Source: Aphodousia faecalis
GTDB lineage: Bacteria; Pseudomonadota; Gammaproteobacteria; Burkholderiales; Burkholderiaceae_F
DNA length: 64,000 nucleotides
Reading direction: 5' to 3'
Assembly: GCA_018712705.1 (NCBI GenBank)
Contig: DVGM01000034.1
Span: forward strand, 38,263-102,262
The notes under the pieces are model-generated. The model worked only from the letters and a program-made list of their open reading frames with translations, had not been told where the DNA came from and did not search any database. The position numbers and the translations under genes are program-made. This document shows positions 18,340 to 27,548 of this stretch, piece by piece (the stretch's first letter is position 1; each line of letters begins with the position of its first letter).

Positions 18340-19554
18340 TCAGACTGATGCGTGTTTATTAGCAATAGCTTGAGCTTCAGGTAACCGATCGGCGAGGATC
18401 TGGGCACCTTCTTTCAAAATTTCAGCGTAGCGATGCACATCTTCCATTGACAGCGAAGGCAAAACATCGCGTTGGATACTGGAGCGAGGAACAAAAAGAC
18501 TCATGCAAGCTGTAAGTCCTGGAATTTGTCCGACGCCACCCATAATTTTGTGAATATTATCCCCCATAAAAGTAATGCCGCCCAACTCTTGGCTGGCAAA
18601 TTCATTGATGGCTGCAGAAATACGGCATTTTTCAATAGCCGTCGTTGCTTGAGCCAACTCTTTGCCGAATTCTTGGATGCGTTTACCCATTTCTTCGGTT
18701 AAGTTTCTCATGGCGTTTTCACTGCGAGCTAGCATTTCTGGGCGGTAAGTGGCCGGGTAGCCTAATCGTTTTGCGGCTTCGATGTAGCATTCCGCGACAA
18801 CTGGGTTATCGGCATCAGTGTGGGCACGAATCAGGAATGTATTTTCTTGGATTTCATCGGAGACCGGAGACGCGCAAACCTTGCCTTCCAGCAAGAAGGT
18901 GGGAAGGTGGTCCAATCCCAATGGTTTCATGACTTCTTCTTTACCGAAAAGACAAACATTGCCCTCAATGTCTTCATTGGGGCCAATGCCACCATCGGTT
19001 GCATTGCTCAGTCCCATGATGGAAACAGGTACACCATCGACTTCAATGACGGTGCCTAAAATTTTGCCGATATTACCGGGGATTTTTTCGTCGGAAAGCA
19101 GAAATTGCCCGGGGAAGTTTCTTGCGAAACTATCCAAAGCGGCGTTTGCTACTGCGGTTTGAAACGCCACAGGAACTTCCATTGCGCCTTGTCCCAAGAT
19201 ACGACCGAAAGTATTCATGGCTACCGTTTGCGAGCAAGTGGCGTCTTGTCCAACGGCCCATTGAGCTAAGCGAGCTTCGGCTGCCGTAATCCCACGGCGG
19301 GGATGGGCGCGACCGACGCCACCAGCTTTTGTTTTGACCTCAAAGAATCCGTCCATACCGGTAACGGTCTTTACGCTTTCGATTTCAAGTGATAAACCGG
19401 TTGCTTCAGTCAGCAAAGCCATCACAGCCGTTAGGCCGCCCGAATCATCCTGAATGAAGCCCAAGTGGCTGTTACTGTGACCGCATCCTGCATGGCCGAC
19501 AATGCCGAGGATTCCTTGCTTTTTAGAGCTTAATGCAACTTTATGAGAAGCCAT
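18340..19554 (-). CDS. Unrecognised 404-residue protein in the asparaginase operon
   Basis: I do not recognise the family. No signal peptide or membrane helix is evident, so it is probably soluble and cytoplasmic. The N-terminal part is rich in Gly, His and Cys (GHAGCGHSNSHLGF at about 19-32), followed by GRAHPRRGIT near 82-91; these look like conserved metal- or ligand-binding segments, which is only inference. Later segments are SNATDGGIGPNEDIEGN and MGDNIHKIMGGVGQIPG. Its place between a permease and asparaginase points to an enzyme of amide or amino-acid use. The start follows an AGGGAG-like site. Confidence 0.8.
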   Translation of the reverse strand: MASHKVALSSKKQGILGIVGHAGCGHSNSHLGFIQDDSGGLTAVMALLTEATGLSLEIESVKTVTGMDGFFEVKTKAGGVGRAHPRRGITAAEARLAQWAVGQDATCSQTVAMNTFGRILGQGAMEVPVAFQTAVANAALDSFARNFPGQFLLSDEKIPGNIGKILGTVIEVDGVPVSIMGLSNATDGGIGPNEDIEGNVCLFGKEEVMKPLGLDHLPTFLLEGKVCASPVSDEIQENTFLIRAHTDADNPVVAECYIEAAKRLGYPATYRPEMLARSENAMRNLTEEMGKRIQEFGKELAQATTAIEKCRISAAINEFASQELGGITFMGDNIHKIMGGVGQIPGLTACMSLFVPRSSIQRDVLPSLSMEDVHRYAEILKEGAQILADRLPEAQAIANKHASV

Positions 19555-19566
19555 TGTTTTTCTCCC

Positions 19567-19605
19567 TTTTCAAGCTTAACTGCTTGAATCAGTTGAGCTT
19601 GAAAA
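19567..19605 (-). other. Second hairpin in the same gap
   Basis: Arms TTTTCAAGCTTAACTG and CAGTTGAGCTTGAAAA pair with one mismatch over about 15 bp. It lies downstream of the first hairpin and just before the ribosome site of the unknown gene. Confidence 0.6.
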
Positions 19606-19636
19606 GGTGTGATAGGTTTGATTAAACCTATCACAC
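19600..19636 (-). terminator. Terminator-like hairpin between permease and unknown gene
   Basis: A perfect 13-bp stem GTGTGATAGGTTT (19607-19619) / AAACCTATCACAC (19624-19636), loop GATT. CCTTTTC follows on the minus strand. It sits right after the permease stop and may act as a partial terminator inside the operon. Confidence 0.7.
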
Positions 19637-19650
19637 GGATTAGCAGGCGA

Positions 19651-20928
19651 CTAAACAATCGTCAGGATGCATGTAATCACAAACGCCACGCAGCTACCGA
19701 AGAAGATAGACGGACGTTGGAAAGCGTTAGCTGACTTAAGGTCGCTACCTTCAATAACCGGGATAACCGTAGCCAAAGCGGCAACCGGACCACCGGTCAA
19801 GAAGTATTGGATCAAAGCGGCACCGGAAGCAGCTACGAAAGCAGCGGCAAACGGATCAGCTCCCGTATCCAACACAACTTGGAGGAACGGAACCAAAACA
19901 GAAACGCTGGATGCGTAGGATTGCGTCATGAAGGCGGTCAAGAAGGCCACGCCGAAGAGGATGAGAACCGGAGAGACCGAGAGGATCGGACCAACGGCGT
20001 CACTCATCGTGTCGACCAAGCCGATTGCACGAATGACAGCGCTCATGAACAAGAAGCCGATCGTTGCAACCAACGGGGTAGCGATCAAACCAACACCCTT
20101 GAGCATGTCAGCTTCAGATTGTTTGGCATTGCGGTGAGCCAAAACCATCGTGAGCAAGGCGGCAACCAAGCCAACTAAGAACACGGGCAAGCCGGCGCAG
20201 AAACCGACCAACAGCACAATAAACGGGGCGAAGGCTTTACCGGAAGTCGTGGCGTATTCACGAGAAAGGATTTCTTGCATAACACGTTCACGTTCTTCAG
20301 CGGAGATGCTCACACCGCGTTTTTTCATGTCACGGATTGCGCGGAAGGCACTGAAGGCGAAAATAGAACCAGCAGCAATGAAACCTAAAACGTTGAAGAG
20401 ACCGAAACCGACACCGGCTGTCGCCAAAATGGCGACTTGAGTCGGGTGGGTGAAGCCAGCCAAGTTACCGATGTGACCGGCGTGAGCTTGGATACCAGCG
20501 ACTTTATTCGGATCAACACCCAAACGAACGGCAGCCGGGCCCGTGATCACAGCGGTAATCACAGGTTGCGTGAAACCGGTCAGGGCGCCAATCACGCCGC
20601 TAGCAACACCGCCTGCGGTACAAACCCCGACGCCACCGCCGAGTTTGTTACCAACGCGAATCACGTCGCGAATGATGACATCAAAAAAGCCCGTGGCTTG
20701 CATGATGCCGATGAAGATCAAAACACCGGTCATATCGGCAATCACCGGGTTCAGACCAGAGTTAATCAAGGAAGCAATTGTTGTGCCCTGTCCGACAAAA
20801 GGAATACCGGCGACAATAGCTGAAATGGTGGCACCGATAATTGCGGTCATGTAAATCGGGGTCTTCCCGGTAATCATGAGCAAGAGAGTGGCGACCATAC
20901 AGCATTGGGCAATGGTGGATGCTGTCAT
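19651..20928 (-). CDS. GntP-like/ion-transporter superfamily permease
   Basis: A 425-residue protein made of about 11-12 hydrophobic helices with two similar halves. Features such as GALTGFTQPVITAVITGPAA, HIGNLAGFTHPTQ and the C-terminal TAFMTQSYASSVSVLVP recall the GntP/CitMHS/IT-superfamily layout with re-entrant loops. No substrate can be named; the downstream asparaginase suggests an amino acid or amide. The start at 20928 has GGAG at a good distance; an upstream TTG-type start at 20940 does not. First gene of the operon. Confidence 0.75.
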   Translation of the reverse strand: MTASTIAQCCMVATLLLMITGKTPIYMTAIIGATISAIVAGIPFVGQGTTIASLINSGLNPVIADMTGVLIFIGIMQATGFFDVIIRDVIRVGNKLGGGVGVCTAGGVASGVIGALTGFTQPVITAVITGPAAVRLGVDPNKVAGIQAHAGHIGNLAGFTHPTQVAILATAGVGFGLFNVLGFIAAGSIFAFSAFRAIRDMKKRGVSISAEERERVMQEILSREYATTSGKAFAPFIVLLVGFCAGLPVFLVGLVAALLTMVLAHRNAKQSEADMLKGVGLIATPLVATIGFLFMSAVIRAIGLVDTMSDAVGPILSVSPVLILFGVAFLTAFMTQSYASSVSVLVPFLQVVLDTGADPFAAAFVAASGAALIQYFLTGGPVAALATVIPVIEGSDLKSANAFQRPSIFFGSCVAFVITCILTIV

Positions 20929-21018
20929 AAAAATCTCCATTTAGAACAACCAACCCTGAATGACAAGCGTTCAGAGCGACTACCGCGGTTATCTTTTTTG
21001 AAGTTGTTAAAAAAGGTG

Positions 21019-21112
21019 TGCAACTTGCGGTATCTTCCTGAATTTAACAGCGAAAAATTGCCCAAAAATAAAAGCTGAAAATCATTTATTGCAAAAAGAT
21101 TGCAACTTCGGG
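21019..21112 (+). promoter_or_regulatory. Direct repeat upstream of the two-component genes
   Basis: TGCAACTTGCGG (21019-21030) and TGCAACTTCGGG (21101-21112) share eleven of twelve bases with a one-base shift. Possible regulator sites between the divergent permease and kinase genes; low certainty. Confidence 0.35.
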
Positions 21113-21189
21113 AAACTTCTAATAAAAGTGGGTGAAATTATCTATTTTTGCTATTTAAGAAAGAGACTTTCACGGTAAACTGCGTAGTC

Positions 21190-23400
21190 ATGGCAGATGA
21201 AAAATCCTCTCAAGAATACAAACAGGAATTCTCCTCCATAGACTATCCACTCATTTCGGAGGAGCCGGTAGAGCCTCAGTCCTTCAGAAGCGTTTTGACG
21301 CGAGCATTGGGGTGGACTGCTTTTGTGCCGTTATTCATGTTGGCACTATTGCAATCCCAACAATTGCAACGAATGGTAGACGTCACCAATCACCAGCAGT
21401 TGTTGACAGCACAAATGATTGCCGAAGGGTTTGATTCCAAGATTGAGCAAATCAGTCGTCTTCTTATTCTTTCATACTCTGATTTGATGGCCATTGACAC
21501 ACAATCGGATGAAGAGAAAGAAGCTCGGGCGCATCTATTGAGTTTGGCTCCCGAAATTAGCGATATCAAACGCCTGAGGCAAGCAGATGTTAATGAGCCG
21601 ACTGCAAAGCCAGTCTTTGAAAATGAGGTGATGCAGGCGGTTGTTAAGGATATCAACCCAGTGGCTTCAGACAAATGGTTGCTACGATTAGAAGTCCGAT
21701 CCAAAGTTTCAGAAGGAGCACTGTTGGCAACAGTCAACGCCTCGAATTTGCTGAAACAAAGTGAAATCTTGGCTCAGAGTTCTCCCTTTGCTATCCGTAT
21801 TCTTACCGATCAGAACCAACGGGTATATGGCCAAAACGAGAACTTACTGGAGCCTTCGCAATTATTTTTGCTGCAGGATGATAAAGAGCGCTTAGCCACT
21901 TCAGAGCAGGGAACCCTCTGGCGGACCGATGGAACTCGCAATACAGCGGTTATCCGTGCGGTTGTTCCGATCACAAGTACAGGCTGGACGGTGCTGGCGG
22001 CTCAATCACTCACTGACCGTGACAGACAACTTTTACAATCTTTGGAAACATCCGGTTTTCTCTTCATCGTGGCCATCGCCATGACACTGTTGATCGGGTA
22101 TTTTGTTTCGCGTCCGATGAAGCGAAAAGTGGAACAGCTTGTTGATCAGGTAGAAAATTTTGCCAAGAATAGAACCATTCCGCCGCCCGTGGAAAATGGA
22201 GAGCAAGACAGTGGACCGAGCGAAATTTTGGAACTTCAAAAAAGCTTCCATAATATGGCCGTAACCGTCAGTCAAACCCAAAAACGCTTAGAGCACTTAA
22301 ATGCGTATTTGGAGTCAGAGATTAATAAGCGAACCGAATCGCTGAGTAAGTTATTTTCCGAACTGGATTTGGAGCACCAAACGCTGGTAGCAGTGTTTGA
22401 ATCCCTTACCGAGGGTGTAGTTCTTGTCGGTCAATCGGGGTTGATCAACTACGCCAATCAAAAAGCACAAACCTTTTTGTATAACGATGAAAGTTTGGTA
22501 GGCAAACCCGCCCGCGAATTGATTTTTGAGCACTACAAGCCGCTCACTGATCGAGACGATCCTGAGCTATTTATGAAAAATCCGAGCATTGTGCGTATGG
22601 TTAACATCCATGACTCGGAAAAAGTTCTCGATGTTGTCACGTTCTTCGTTCACAATTTGCCAGGGCGCTCTGATCGCATTGGTTTGTTGTTCCGAGACGT
22701 TTCTCAAAGTGCACAGATTTCCAAACTTAAGGATTCTTTGATTGGGATTGTTGCTCATGAACTGAAAACGCCGATTGCCACCATGCGTCTTCAGGCCGAA
22801 ACACTCACTCGCGGTTCTGTTGTACTCGATGATGTAGAAAAACGTGAAATACTGGCTGATATGGTCGATGAGAGCAAGCGTTTAAGCAGTTTAATTGACG
22901 ATTGGTTAGATATTTCACGCTTACAAGAAGGACGTTTTGATCTTCAACTTAGAGTCGTTCAGGTTGCAGCTTTGATTGATAAAGCCATTAAGTTAACCAA
23001 GCAGCGCTACGATGTGCAATTTGCCAAGTACATTGATGCAGAGGCAGAGTGTATGCGTGTCGATCCTGATCGAATTACTCAAGTATTGATTAATCTTTTT
23101 GTGAATGCAGGGCGTTATAAGAAAGAGGGGAGTCAGGCGCGTTGTGAGGTTTTTGTTCGAAGAGTTGAGCAGATGGTAGAAATTGTGGTTAAGGATTATG
23201 GCGTGGGAATTGAATCCGATCAATTGGAAAAAATCTTCGATCGTTTCTATCAAATTGATATGACTTCAAGGCGGCGCATCGGTGGAACCGGTTTAGGGCT
23301 TGCTATTTGTCGAGCCATTTGTGAAGCTCATGGCGGCAGCATCCGAGCCGAAAGTATACCGGGAGAATGGACTGAGTTTATTGTGCGTTTGCCGTACTAA
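21190..23400 (+). CDS. Membrane sensor histidine kinase with HAMP and PAS
   Basis: A 736-residue kinase from ATG 21190 (the frame extends to a TTG at 21148). A membrane helix at about 38-56 and another at about 287-307 bracket a periplasmic dCache-sized sensor region. HAMP follows, then a coiled coil, a PAS-like segment near 398-500 (ESLTEGVVLVGQSGLINYAN), HisKA with the phosphorylated histidine in VAHELKTP near 522, and an ATPase domain with NLFVNAGRY, VKDYGVGI and GGTGLGLAIC. Together with the next gene it makes a two-component system. The stimulus is unknown; nearby permease and dcu genes make an organic acid or amino acid ligand plausible. Confidence 0.92.
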   Translation: MADEKSSQEYKQEFSSIDYPLISEEPVEPQSFRSVLTRALGWTAFVPLFMLALLQSQQLQRMVDVTNHQQLLTAQMIAEGFDSKIEQISRLLILSYSDLMAIDTQSDEEKEARAHLLSLAPEISDIKRLRQADVNEPTAKPVFENEVMQAVVKDINPVASDKWLLRLEVRSKVSEGALLATVNASNLLKQSEILAQSSPFAIRILTDQNQRVYGQNENLLEPSQLFLLQDDKERLATSEQGTLWRTDGTRNTAVIRAVVPITSTGWTVLAAQSLTDRDRQLLQSLETSGFLFIVAIAMTLLIGYFVSRPMKRKVEQLVDQVENFAKNRTIPPPVENGEQDSGPSEILELQKSFHNMAVTVSQTQKRLEHLNAYLESEINKRTESLSKLFSELDLEHQTLVAVFESLTEGVVLVGQSGLINYANQKAQTFLYNDESLVGKPARELIFEHYKPLTDRDDPELFMKNPSIVRMVNIHDSEKVLDVVTFFVHNLPGRSDRIGLLFRDVSQSAQISKLKDSLIGIVAHELKTPIATMRLQAETLTRGSVVLDDVEKREILADMVDESKRLSSLIDDWLDISRLQEGRFDLQLRVVQVAALIDKAIKLTKQRYDVQFAKYIDAEAECMRVDPDRITQVLINLFVNAGRYKKEGSQARCEVFVRRVEQMVEIVVKDYGVGIESDQLEKIFDRFYQIDMTSRRRIGGTGLGLAICRAICEAHGGSIRAESIPGEWTEFIVRLPY

Positions 23401-23412
23401 AGGAAGATGTGA

Positions 23413-24141
23413 ATGGATAGACCTTTAATTTTTATTGTTGACGATGAATCTAAAATCCGTCGTTTGGTGGCTGTTAATTTAGAAAGCAGCGGATTTGATG
23501 TGATGACCGCCGATGACGGCAAGCGTGCTCTGGAAGTTTTGCAGCATACCGATGTTAAACCCGACTTGATTGTGCTCGATGTGATGATGCCGGGGTTGGA
23601 TGGGTTGGAAGTTTTGAAAATTATCCGCTCGCATTCTCCTATTCCCGTGATTATCGTCAGTGCACGTAACGATGTTCGCACCAAAATTGAAGGATTTCGA
23701 TTAGGAACGGATGACTACATCGTGAAGCCTTTCTCCATCGATGAGTTAATCATGCGAATTAAGGCTATCTTGAGACGCAGCCACAAAGTTGAGGAAACGA
23801 GTTGTGCTCAAACAGAAATTAAAAACGGACCGATTCGTTTGATTAAGTCATCCAGAAAGTGTTTTATCCGTGATCAAGAAGTCAGGCTCAATGACAAGGA
23901 GTGGCGACTGCTAGAAATTTTGATGAAGGACCCCGGCGCGGTCATTCCGCATGAAAAATTATTAACAGCGGTATGGGGTGTTGAATTCAGTACAGAAGTT
24001 CAATATCTTCGGGTCTGTTTTGCCCGGATTCGGAAGAAATTTGAAGACATTGGCTTTGACGGCAGTGTAATTTCTGCCTATTCAGGTGTCGGCTATATTC
24101 TGCGTGATTTGCGAGATGAAGAGGAAGATGGCCTGATTTAA
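23413..24141 (+). CDS. OmpR/KdpE-type response regulator
   Basis: 242 residues: a receiver with acidic pair DDE at 10-12, phospho-acceptor D56 in LIVLDVMMPG, and K105 in DYIVKPF, then a winged-helix DNA-binding domain with the KdpE-like pattern LNDKEWRLLEILMKDPG and LLTAVWG. It lies 12 nt after the kinase gene and is surely its partner. KdpE similarity is at family level only; no kdp genes are present in the window. Targets are unknown, although an imperfect direct repeat TGCAACTTnCGG lies upstream of the kinase gene. Confidence 0.92.
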   Translation: MDRPLIFIVDDESKIRRLVAVNLESSGFDVMTADDGKRALEVLQHTDVKPDLIVLDVMMPGLDGLEVLKIIRSHSPIPVIIVSARNDVRTKIEGFRLGTDDYIVKPFSIDELIMRIKAILRRSHKVEETSCAQTEIKNGPIRLIKSSRKCFIRDQEVRLNDKEWRLLEILMKDPGAVIPHEKLLTAVWGVEFSTEVQYLRVCFARIRKKFEDIGFDGSVISAYSGVGYILRDLRDEEEDGLI

Positions 24142-24168
24142 AAAGAAAGCCCGGTTGCGCGGGCTTTC
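24141..24168 (-). terminator. Terminator of pflA
   Basis: GAAAGCCCG (24145-24153) pairs with CGGGCTTTC (24160-24168). On the minus strand it is followed by TTTTTAAA. It separates convergent regulator and pflA genes. Confidence 0.82.
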
Positions 24169-24172
24169 GAGC

Positions 24173-24910
24173 TTAGTGATAAGAAGATGTTTTCAGGATT
24201 TTTTCAGCGTTAATCACCCGTTCTGCAGACGGAGCCGGTGTATCCTTGAGTTCATACTTCAACCCCAACTCTTCCCATTTGTACATCCCGAAAGAATGGT
24301 AGGGCAATACTTCCACTTTTCTAACATTGTGGAGAGTGGAAATAAAATCAGAGAGCTTTTGGAGTGCTTCATCTTCGTCGGTGCGTCCAGGAACCAACAC
24401 ATGGCGAATCCAAACATCTTTATGGATCTCGTCTAAGTAATGAGCACAATCCAAAATGGTTGCATTGGACTGTTTGGTCAATTCCCGATGTTTGACATCG
24501 TCAATATGCTTAATGTCGAGCATAACCAAATCGGTCAATTGCATCAGCTCTTTAAATTTGGAAAAGAATGGCTCTTTTCGGGTAAAAGGCCAGCCGGCTG
24601 TATCAATGGTGGTATGTATCCCTTCGGCCTTGGCCATTTTGAAAAATTCTAAAAGGAAATCAATTTGCAGCAACGGCTCCCCGCCGCTGACAGTAATTCC
24701 GCCGTCTTCTCCCCAATATGACTTGTAGCGCAAGGCAAAGTCTAAGATCTCGCGAGCACTTTTTTGTTCGCCGATTCCCATTTTCCACGTGTCAGGGTTG
24801 TGACAGTACTGACAACGCATTTTGCAGCCTTGTAAGAAGAGAACAAAACGCACGCCGGGGCCGTCTACAGAGCCGAACGTTTCATAAGAGTGAACATGTG
24901 CAAGGGTCAT
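24173..24910 (-). CDS. pflA: Pyruvate formate-lyase activating enzyme
   Basis: A radical SAM enzyme that installs the glycyl radical on PflB. 245 residues from ATG 24910 (MTLAHVHSYETFGSVDGPG); a TTG at 24940 would only read through the upstream hairpin. The CxxxCxxC iron-sulfur motif is GCKMRCQYCHNP near 29-40, and GGITVSGGEPLLQ follows. It is downstream of pflB on the same strand, with a hairpin and T-tract in between, so expression is probably lower than that of pflB, as usual. Confidence 0.95.
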   Translation of the reverse strand: MTLAHVHSYETFGSVDGPGVRFVLFLQGCKMRCQYCHNPDTWKMGIGEQKSAREILDFALRYKSYWGEDGGITVSGGEPLLQIDFLLEFFKMAKAEGIHTTIDTAGWPFTRKEPFFSKFKELMQLTDLVMLDIKHIDDVKHRELTKQSNATILDCAHYLDEIHKDVWIRHVLVPGRTDEDEALQKLSDFISTLHNVRKVEVLPYHSFGMYKWEELGLKYELKDTPAPSAERVINAEKILKTSSYH

Positions 24911-24919
24911 GACAATCAC

Positions 24920-24967
24920 AAAAAAATGCACGCCGCTCAATCCGCGTTGTGCGGACTGATGGCGTGC
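24920..24967 (-). terminator. Terminator/attenuator between pflB and pflA
   Basis: Outer arms GCACGCC (24928-24934) and GGCGTGC (24961-24967) with inner TCCGC/GCGGA pairing. On the minus strand ATTTTTTTG follows. It should end most pflB transcripts, leaving readthrough for pflA. Confidence 0.75.
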
Positions 24968-24978
24968 GGTTTGTCAAA

Positions 24979-27225
24979 TTACATCGCTTTGTGGCAGGTA
25001 CGAGAAATCACGTCGAGTTGTTGTTCGCGGGTCAAGTCAATGAACTTGACAGCGTAGCCGGACACACGAATCGTGAAGTTCGCATATTCAGGTTTTTCCG
25101 GGTGTTCCATTGCATCGATCAACTTTTCCGTACCGAAAATGTTGACATTGAGATGATGGGCACCGCGTTCGAAATAACCGTCCATCACACGCACCAAATT
25201 GTTGACGCGTTCTTCAAGCGAATGGCCGAGAGCGTCGGGGCTAATGGTTTGCGTGTTGGAGATGCCGTCCAAAGCGTATTCATAGGGAAGCTTAGCCACA
25301 GAATTCAACGAGGCAAGCAAACCGTTTTGTTCCGCGCCGTAGCTGGGGTTAGCACCCGGAGAGAGAGGCTCGCCGGACTTGCGGCCATCCGGAAGATCGC
25401 CCGTAGCCTTACCGTATACAACGTTGGACGTAATCGTCAAAATCGAAGTGGTCGGTTCGGAGTTGCGGTACGTGTGGAACTTGCGAAGCTTCTTCATGAA
25501 GGTCTTCAAGAGCCACACGGCGATGGAGTCCGCACGATCATCATCGTTACCGTAGCGCGGGAAGTCGCCTTCGGTTTCGTAACCAATGACCACACCTTGT
25601 TCGTTACGCACGGTCTTGACCTTAGCGTACTTAATGGCGCAAAGGGAGTCCACTACATGCGAGAAACCAGCGATACCGGTCGCAAACGTACGACGCACGT
25701 CCGTATCAATCAAGGCCAACTCTGCAGCTTCATAGTAGTACTTGTCGTGCATGTAGTGGATCAGGTTGAGGGTGTTCACGTAGAGACCGGCCAACCAATC
25801 CATCATCTTGTCAAAGCGTTCCATCACTTCGTCGTAGTCGAGGTATTCGGAAGTGATCGGGCGCAATTCGGGGCCCACTTGCATGAGTGTTTGTTCGTCA
25901 ACGCCGCCATTAATAGCGTAGAGCATGCACTTTGCCAAATTGGCACGAGCACCGAAAAACTGCATTTCCTTACCGGTTTCCGTAGCAGATACGCAGCAGC
26001 AGATGGAGTAATCATCACCCCAGATCGGGCGCATCACATCATCGTTTTCATATTGAACAGAAGACGTGTTGATGGAAATCTTCGCGGCGTAGTCACGGAA
26101 AGCTTTCGGCAGGTGCTTCGTGTACAGAATCGTCAAATTCGGTTCCGGCGACGGTCCCATATTTTCAAGGGTATGCAAGAAGCGGAAGTCATTCTTGGTG
26201 ACCATGGAGCGGCCGTCCATACCAAGGCCTGCCACTTCCAAAGTAGCCCACACCGGGTCGCCCGAGAACAATTGGTTATAGGACGGAATACGAGCAAATT
26301 TCACCATACGGAATTTGAGCACCAAGTGGTCAATCAATTCCTGGGCTTCGGATTCCGTGAGCGTGCCTTCAGCCAAATCACGTTGAATGTAGATATCCAA
26401 GAACGTGGAAATACGGCCGACAGACATGGCAGCGCCATTTTGAGTTTTAATAGCGGCTAAGTAACCAAAGTAGAGCCATTGAACAGCTTCGCGAGCGTTC
26501 TTGGCCGGAACAGAAATGTCATAACCGTAGTCGGCAGCCATTTCCTTCATCTGCATGAGGGCGCGAATTTGATCGGTGATTTCTTCACGCTGACGAATGA
26601 TTTCGTCGGTCATCATGCCGCATCCGCAATGGGCCATGTCTTCTTTCTTTTTGGCAATCAAAAAGTCGATACCGTAAAGGGCGACACGACGGTAGTCACC
26701 GACAATACGGCCACGGCCATAGGTGTCAGGCAAACCCGTAATGATCTTGTTTTTGCGGGCAAGACGCATTTCAGGCGTATAGGCATCGTACACACCCTGG
26801 TTATGAGTCTTATGGTATTCCGTGAAAATCTTGTGGAACTTAGGATTGGGCTTATAGCCGTAGGTTTCACAAGCTTGTTCGGCCATCTTGATGCCGCCAA
26901 AAGGCATAAAAGCACGCTTTAAGGGTTTGTCAGTTTGCAAACCGACAACCTTTTCGAGATCCTTAGTGCCTTCGCCCATGTAGGCAGCTTTGTAAGCGGT
27001 AATGCCGGAGACAATTTCCGTTTCCATGTCGAGCACGCCGCCTTTAGCACGTTCTTCTTTCTGTAAGCTTTGCAAAAGATCCCAAAGCTTAGAGGTCGCT
27101 TCAGTAGGCGGCTCTAAGAACGAATCATCGCCGTCATAGGGAGTGTAGTTGTTTTGAACGAAGTCACGCACATCGACATCGTCGACCCAATGGGTTCCTT
27201 TAAAGCCTCTCCATTCGGTTTTCAT
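24979..27225 (-). CDS. pflB: Formate C-acetyltransferase (pyruvate formate-lyase)
   Basis: Glycyl-radical enzyme converting pyruvate and CoA to formate and acetyl-CoA. 748 residues from ATG 27225 (MKTEWRGFKGTHW), with GGAG upstream; E. coli PflB is 760. The active-site cysteine pair is in SICCCVSATETG and the radical glycine in IRVSGYAVKF near the C-terminus. The enzyme marks an anaerobic mode of pyruvate use. Strong codon bias produces long open frames on the opposite strand, which are not genes. Confidence 0.98.
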   Translation of the reverse strand: MKTEWRGFKGTHWVDDVDVRDFVQNNYTPYDGDDSFLEPPTEATSKLWDLLQSLQKEERAKGGVLDMETEIVSGITAYKAAYMGEGTKDLEKVVGLQTDKPLKRAFMPFGGIKMAEQACETYGYKPNPKFHKIFTEYHKTHNQGVYDAYTPEMRLARKNKIITGLPDTYGRGRIVGDYRRVALYGIDFLIAKKKEDMAHCGCGMMTDEIIRQREEITDQIRALMQMKEMAADYGYDISVPAKNAREAVQWLYFGYLAAIKTQNGAAMSVGRISTFLDIYIQRDLAEGTLTESEAQELIDHLVLKFRMVKFARIPSYNQLFSGDPVWATLEVAGLGMDGRSMVTKNDFRFLHTLENMGPSPEPNLTILYTKHLPKAFRDYAAKISINTSSVQYENDDVMRPIWGDDYSICCCVSATETGKEMQFFGARANLAKCMLYAINGGVDEQTLMQVGPELRPITSEYLDYDEVMERFDKMMDWLAGLYVNTLNLIHYMHDKYYYEAAELALIDTDVRRTFATGIAGFSHVVDSLCAIKYAKVKTVRNEQGVVIGYETEGDFPRYGNDDDRADSIAVWLLKTFMKKLRKFHTYRNSEPTTSILTITSNVVYGKATGDLPDGRKSGEPLSPGANPSYGAEQNGLLASLNSVAKLPYEYALDGISNTQTISPDALGHSLEERVNNLVRVMDGYFERGAHHLNVNIFGTEKLIDAMEHPEKPEYANFTIRVSGYAVKFIDLTREQQLDVISRTCHKAM

Positions 27226-27472
27226 AATGGGCTCCGAGTTATCAAAAATAAAAGTAATCGTTTCCGGCAATACGGGTATTTAAATAATCGAGACACACAA
27301 CAACCCATTGGCTCATTTATGAAAAAGAGCCTGCCTACATATTTAAATTGTCTACGTCCTTATTATTCTTTCCAAAATCGGCAGTGTCAATGCCTTTATG
27401 ATCCCAAAAAGACGTTACTGTGTAAAAGTAGGTTAATTTCTATCGGAGCGAAAAATTTGTTCTATCGCCTGG

Positions 27473-27509
27473 CATAAAAAATCGCCGCTTCCATAACGGA
27501 AACGGCGAT
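27473..27509 (-). terminator. Terminator of the class I fumarase gene
   Basis: ATCGCCGCTTCC (27481-27492) pairs with GGAAACGGCGAT (27498-27509) with a small mismatch. On the minus strand TTTTTTATG follows. Confidence 0.82.
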
Positions 27510-27513
27510 CAAA

Positions 27514-27548
27514 AGTAGATTCTCACCTATTCAGTGAGACAGTCTACT
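27514..27548 (-). other. Extra hairpin between fumarase stop and terminator
   Basis: AGTAGA-tt-CTCAC (27514-27526) pairs with GTGAG-acag-TCTACT (27534-27548). It begins 2 nt after the stop codon and has no U-tract; possibly an mRNA 3' stability or regulatory element. Confidence 0.55.

Noticed and set aside
24949..26460. Long open frame on the plus strand across pflB
   Set aside because: It is the antisense of a well-conserved pflB gene and has no ribosome site; the openness follows from codon bias.
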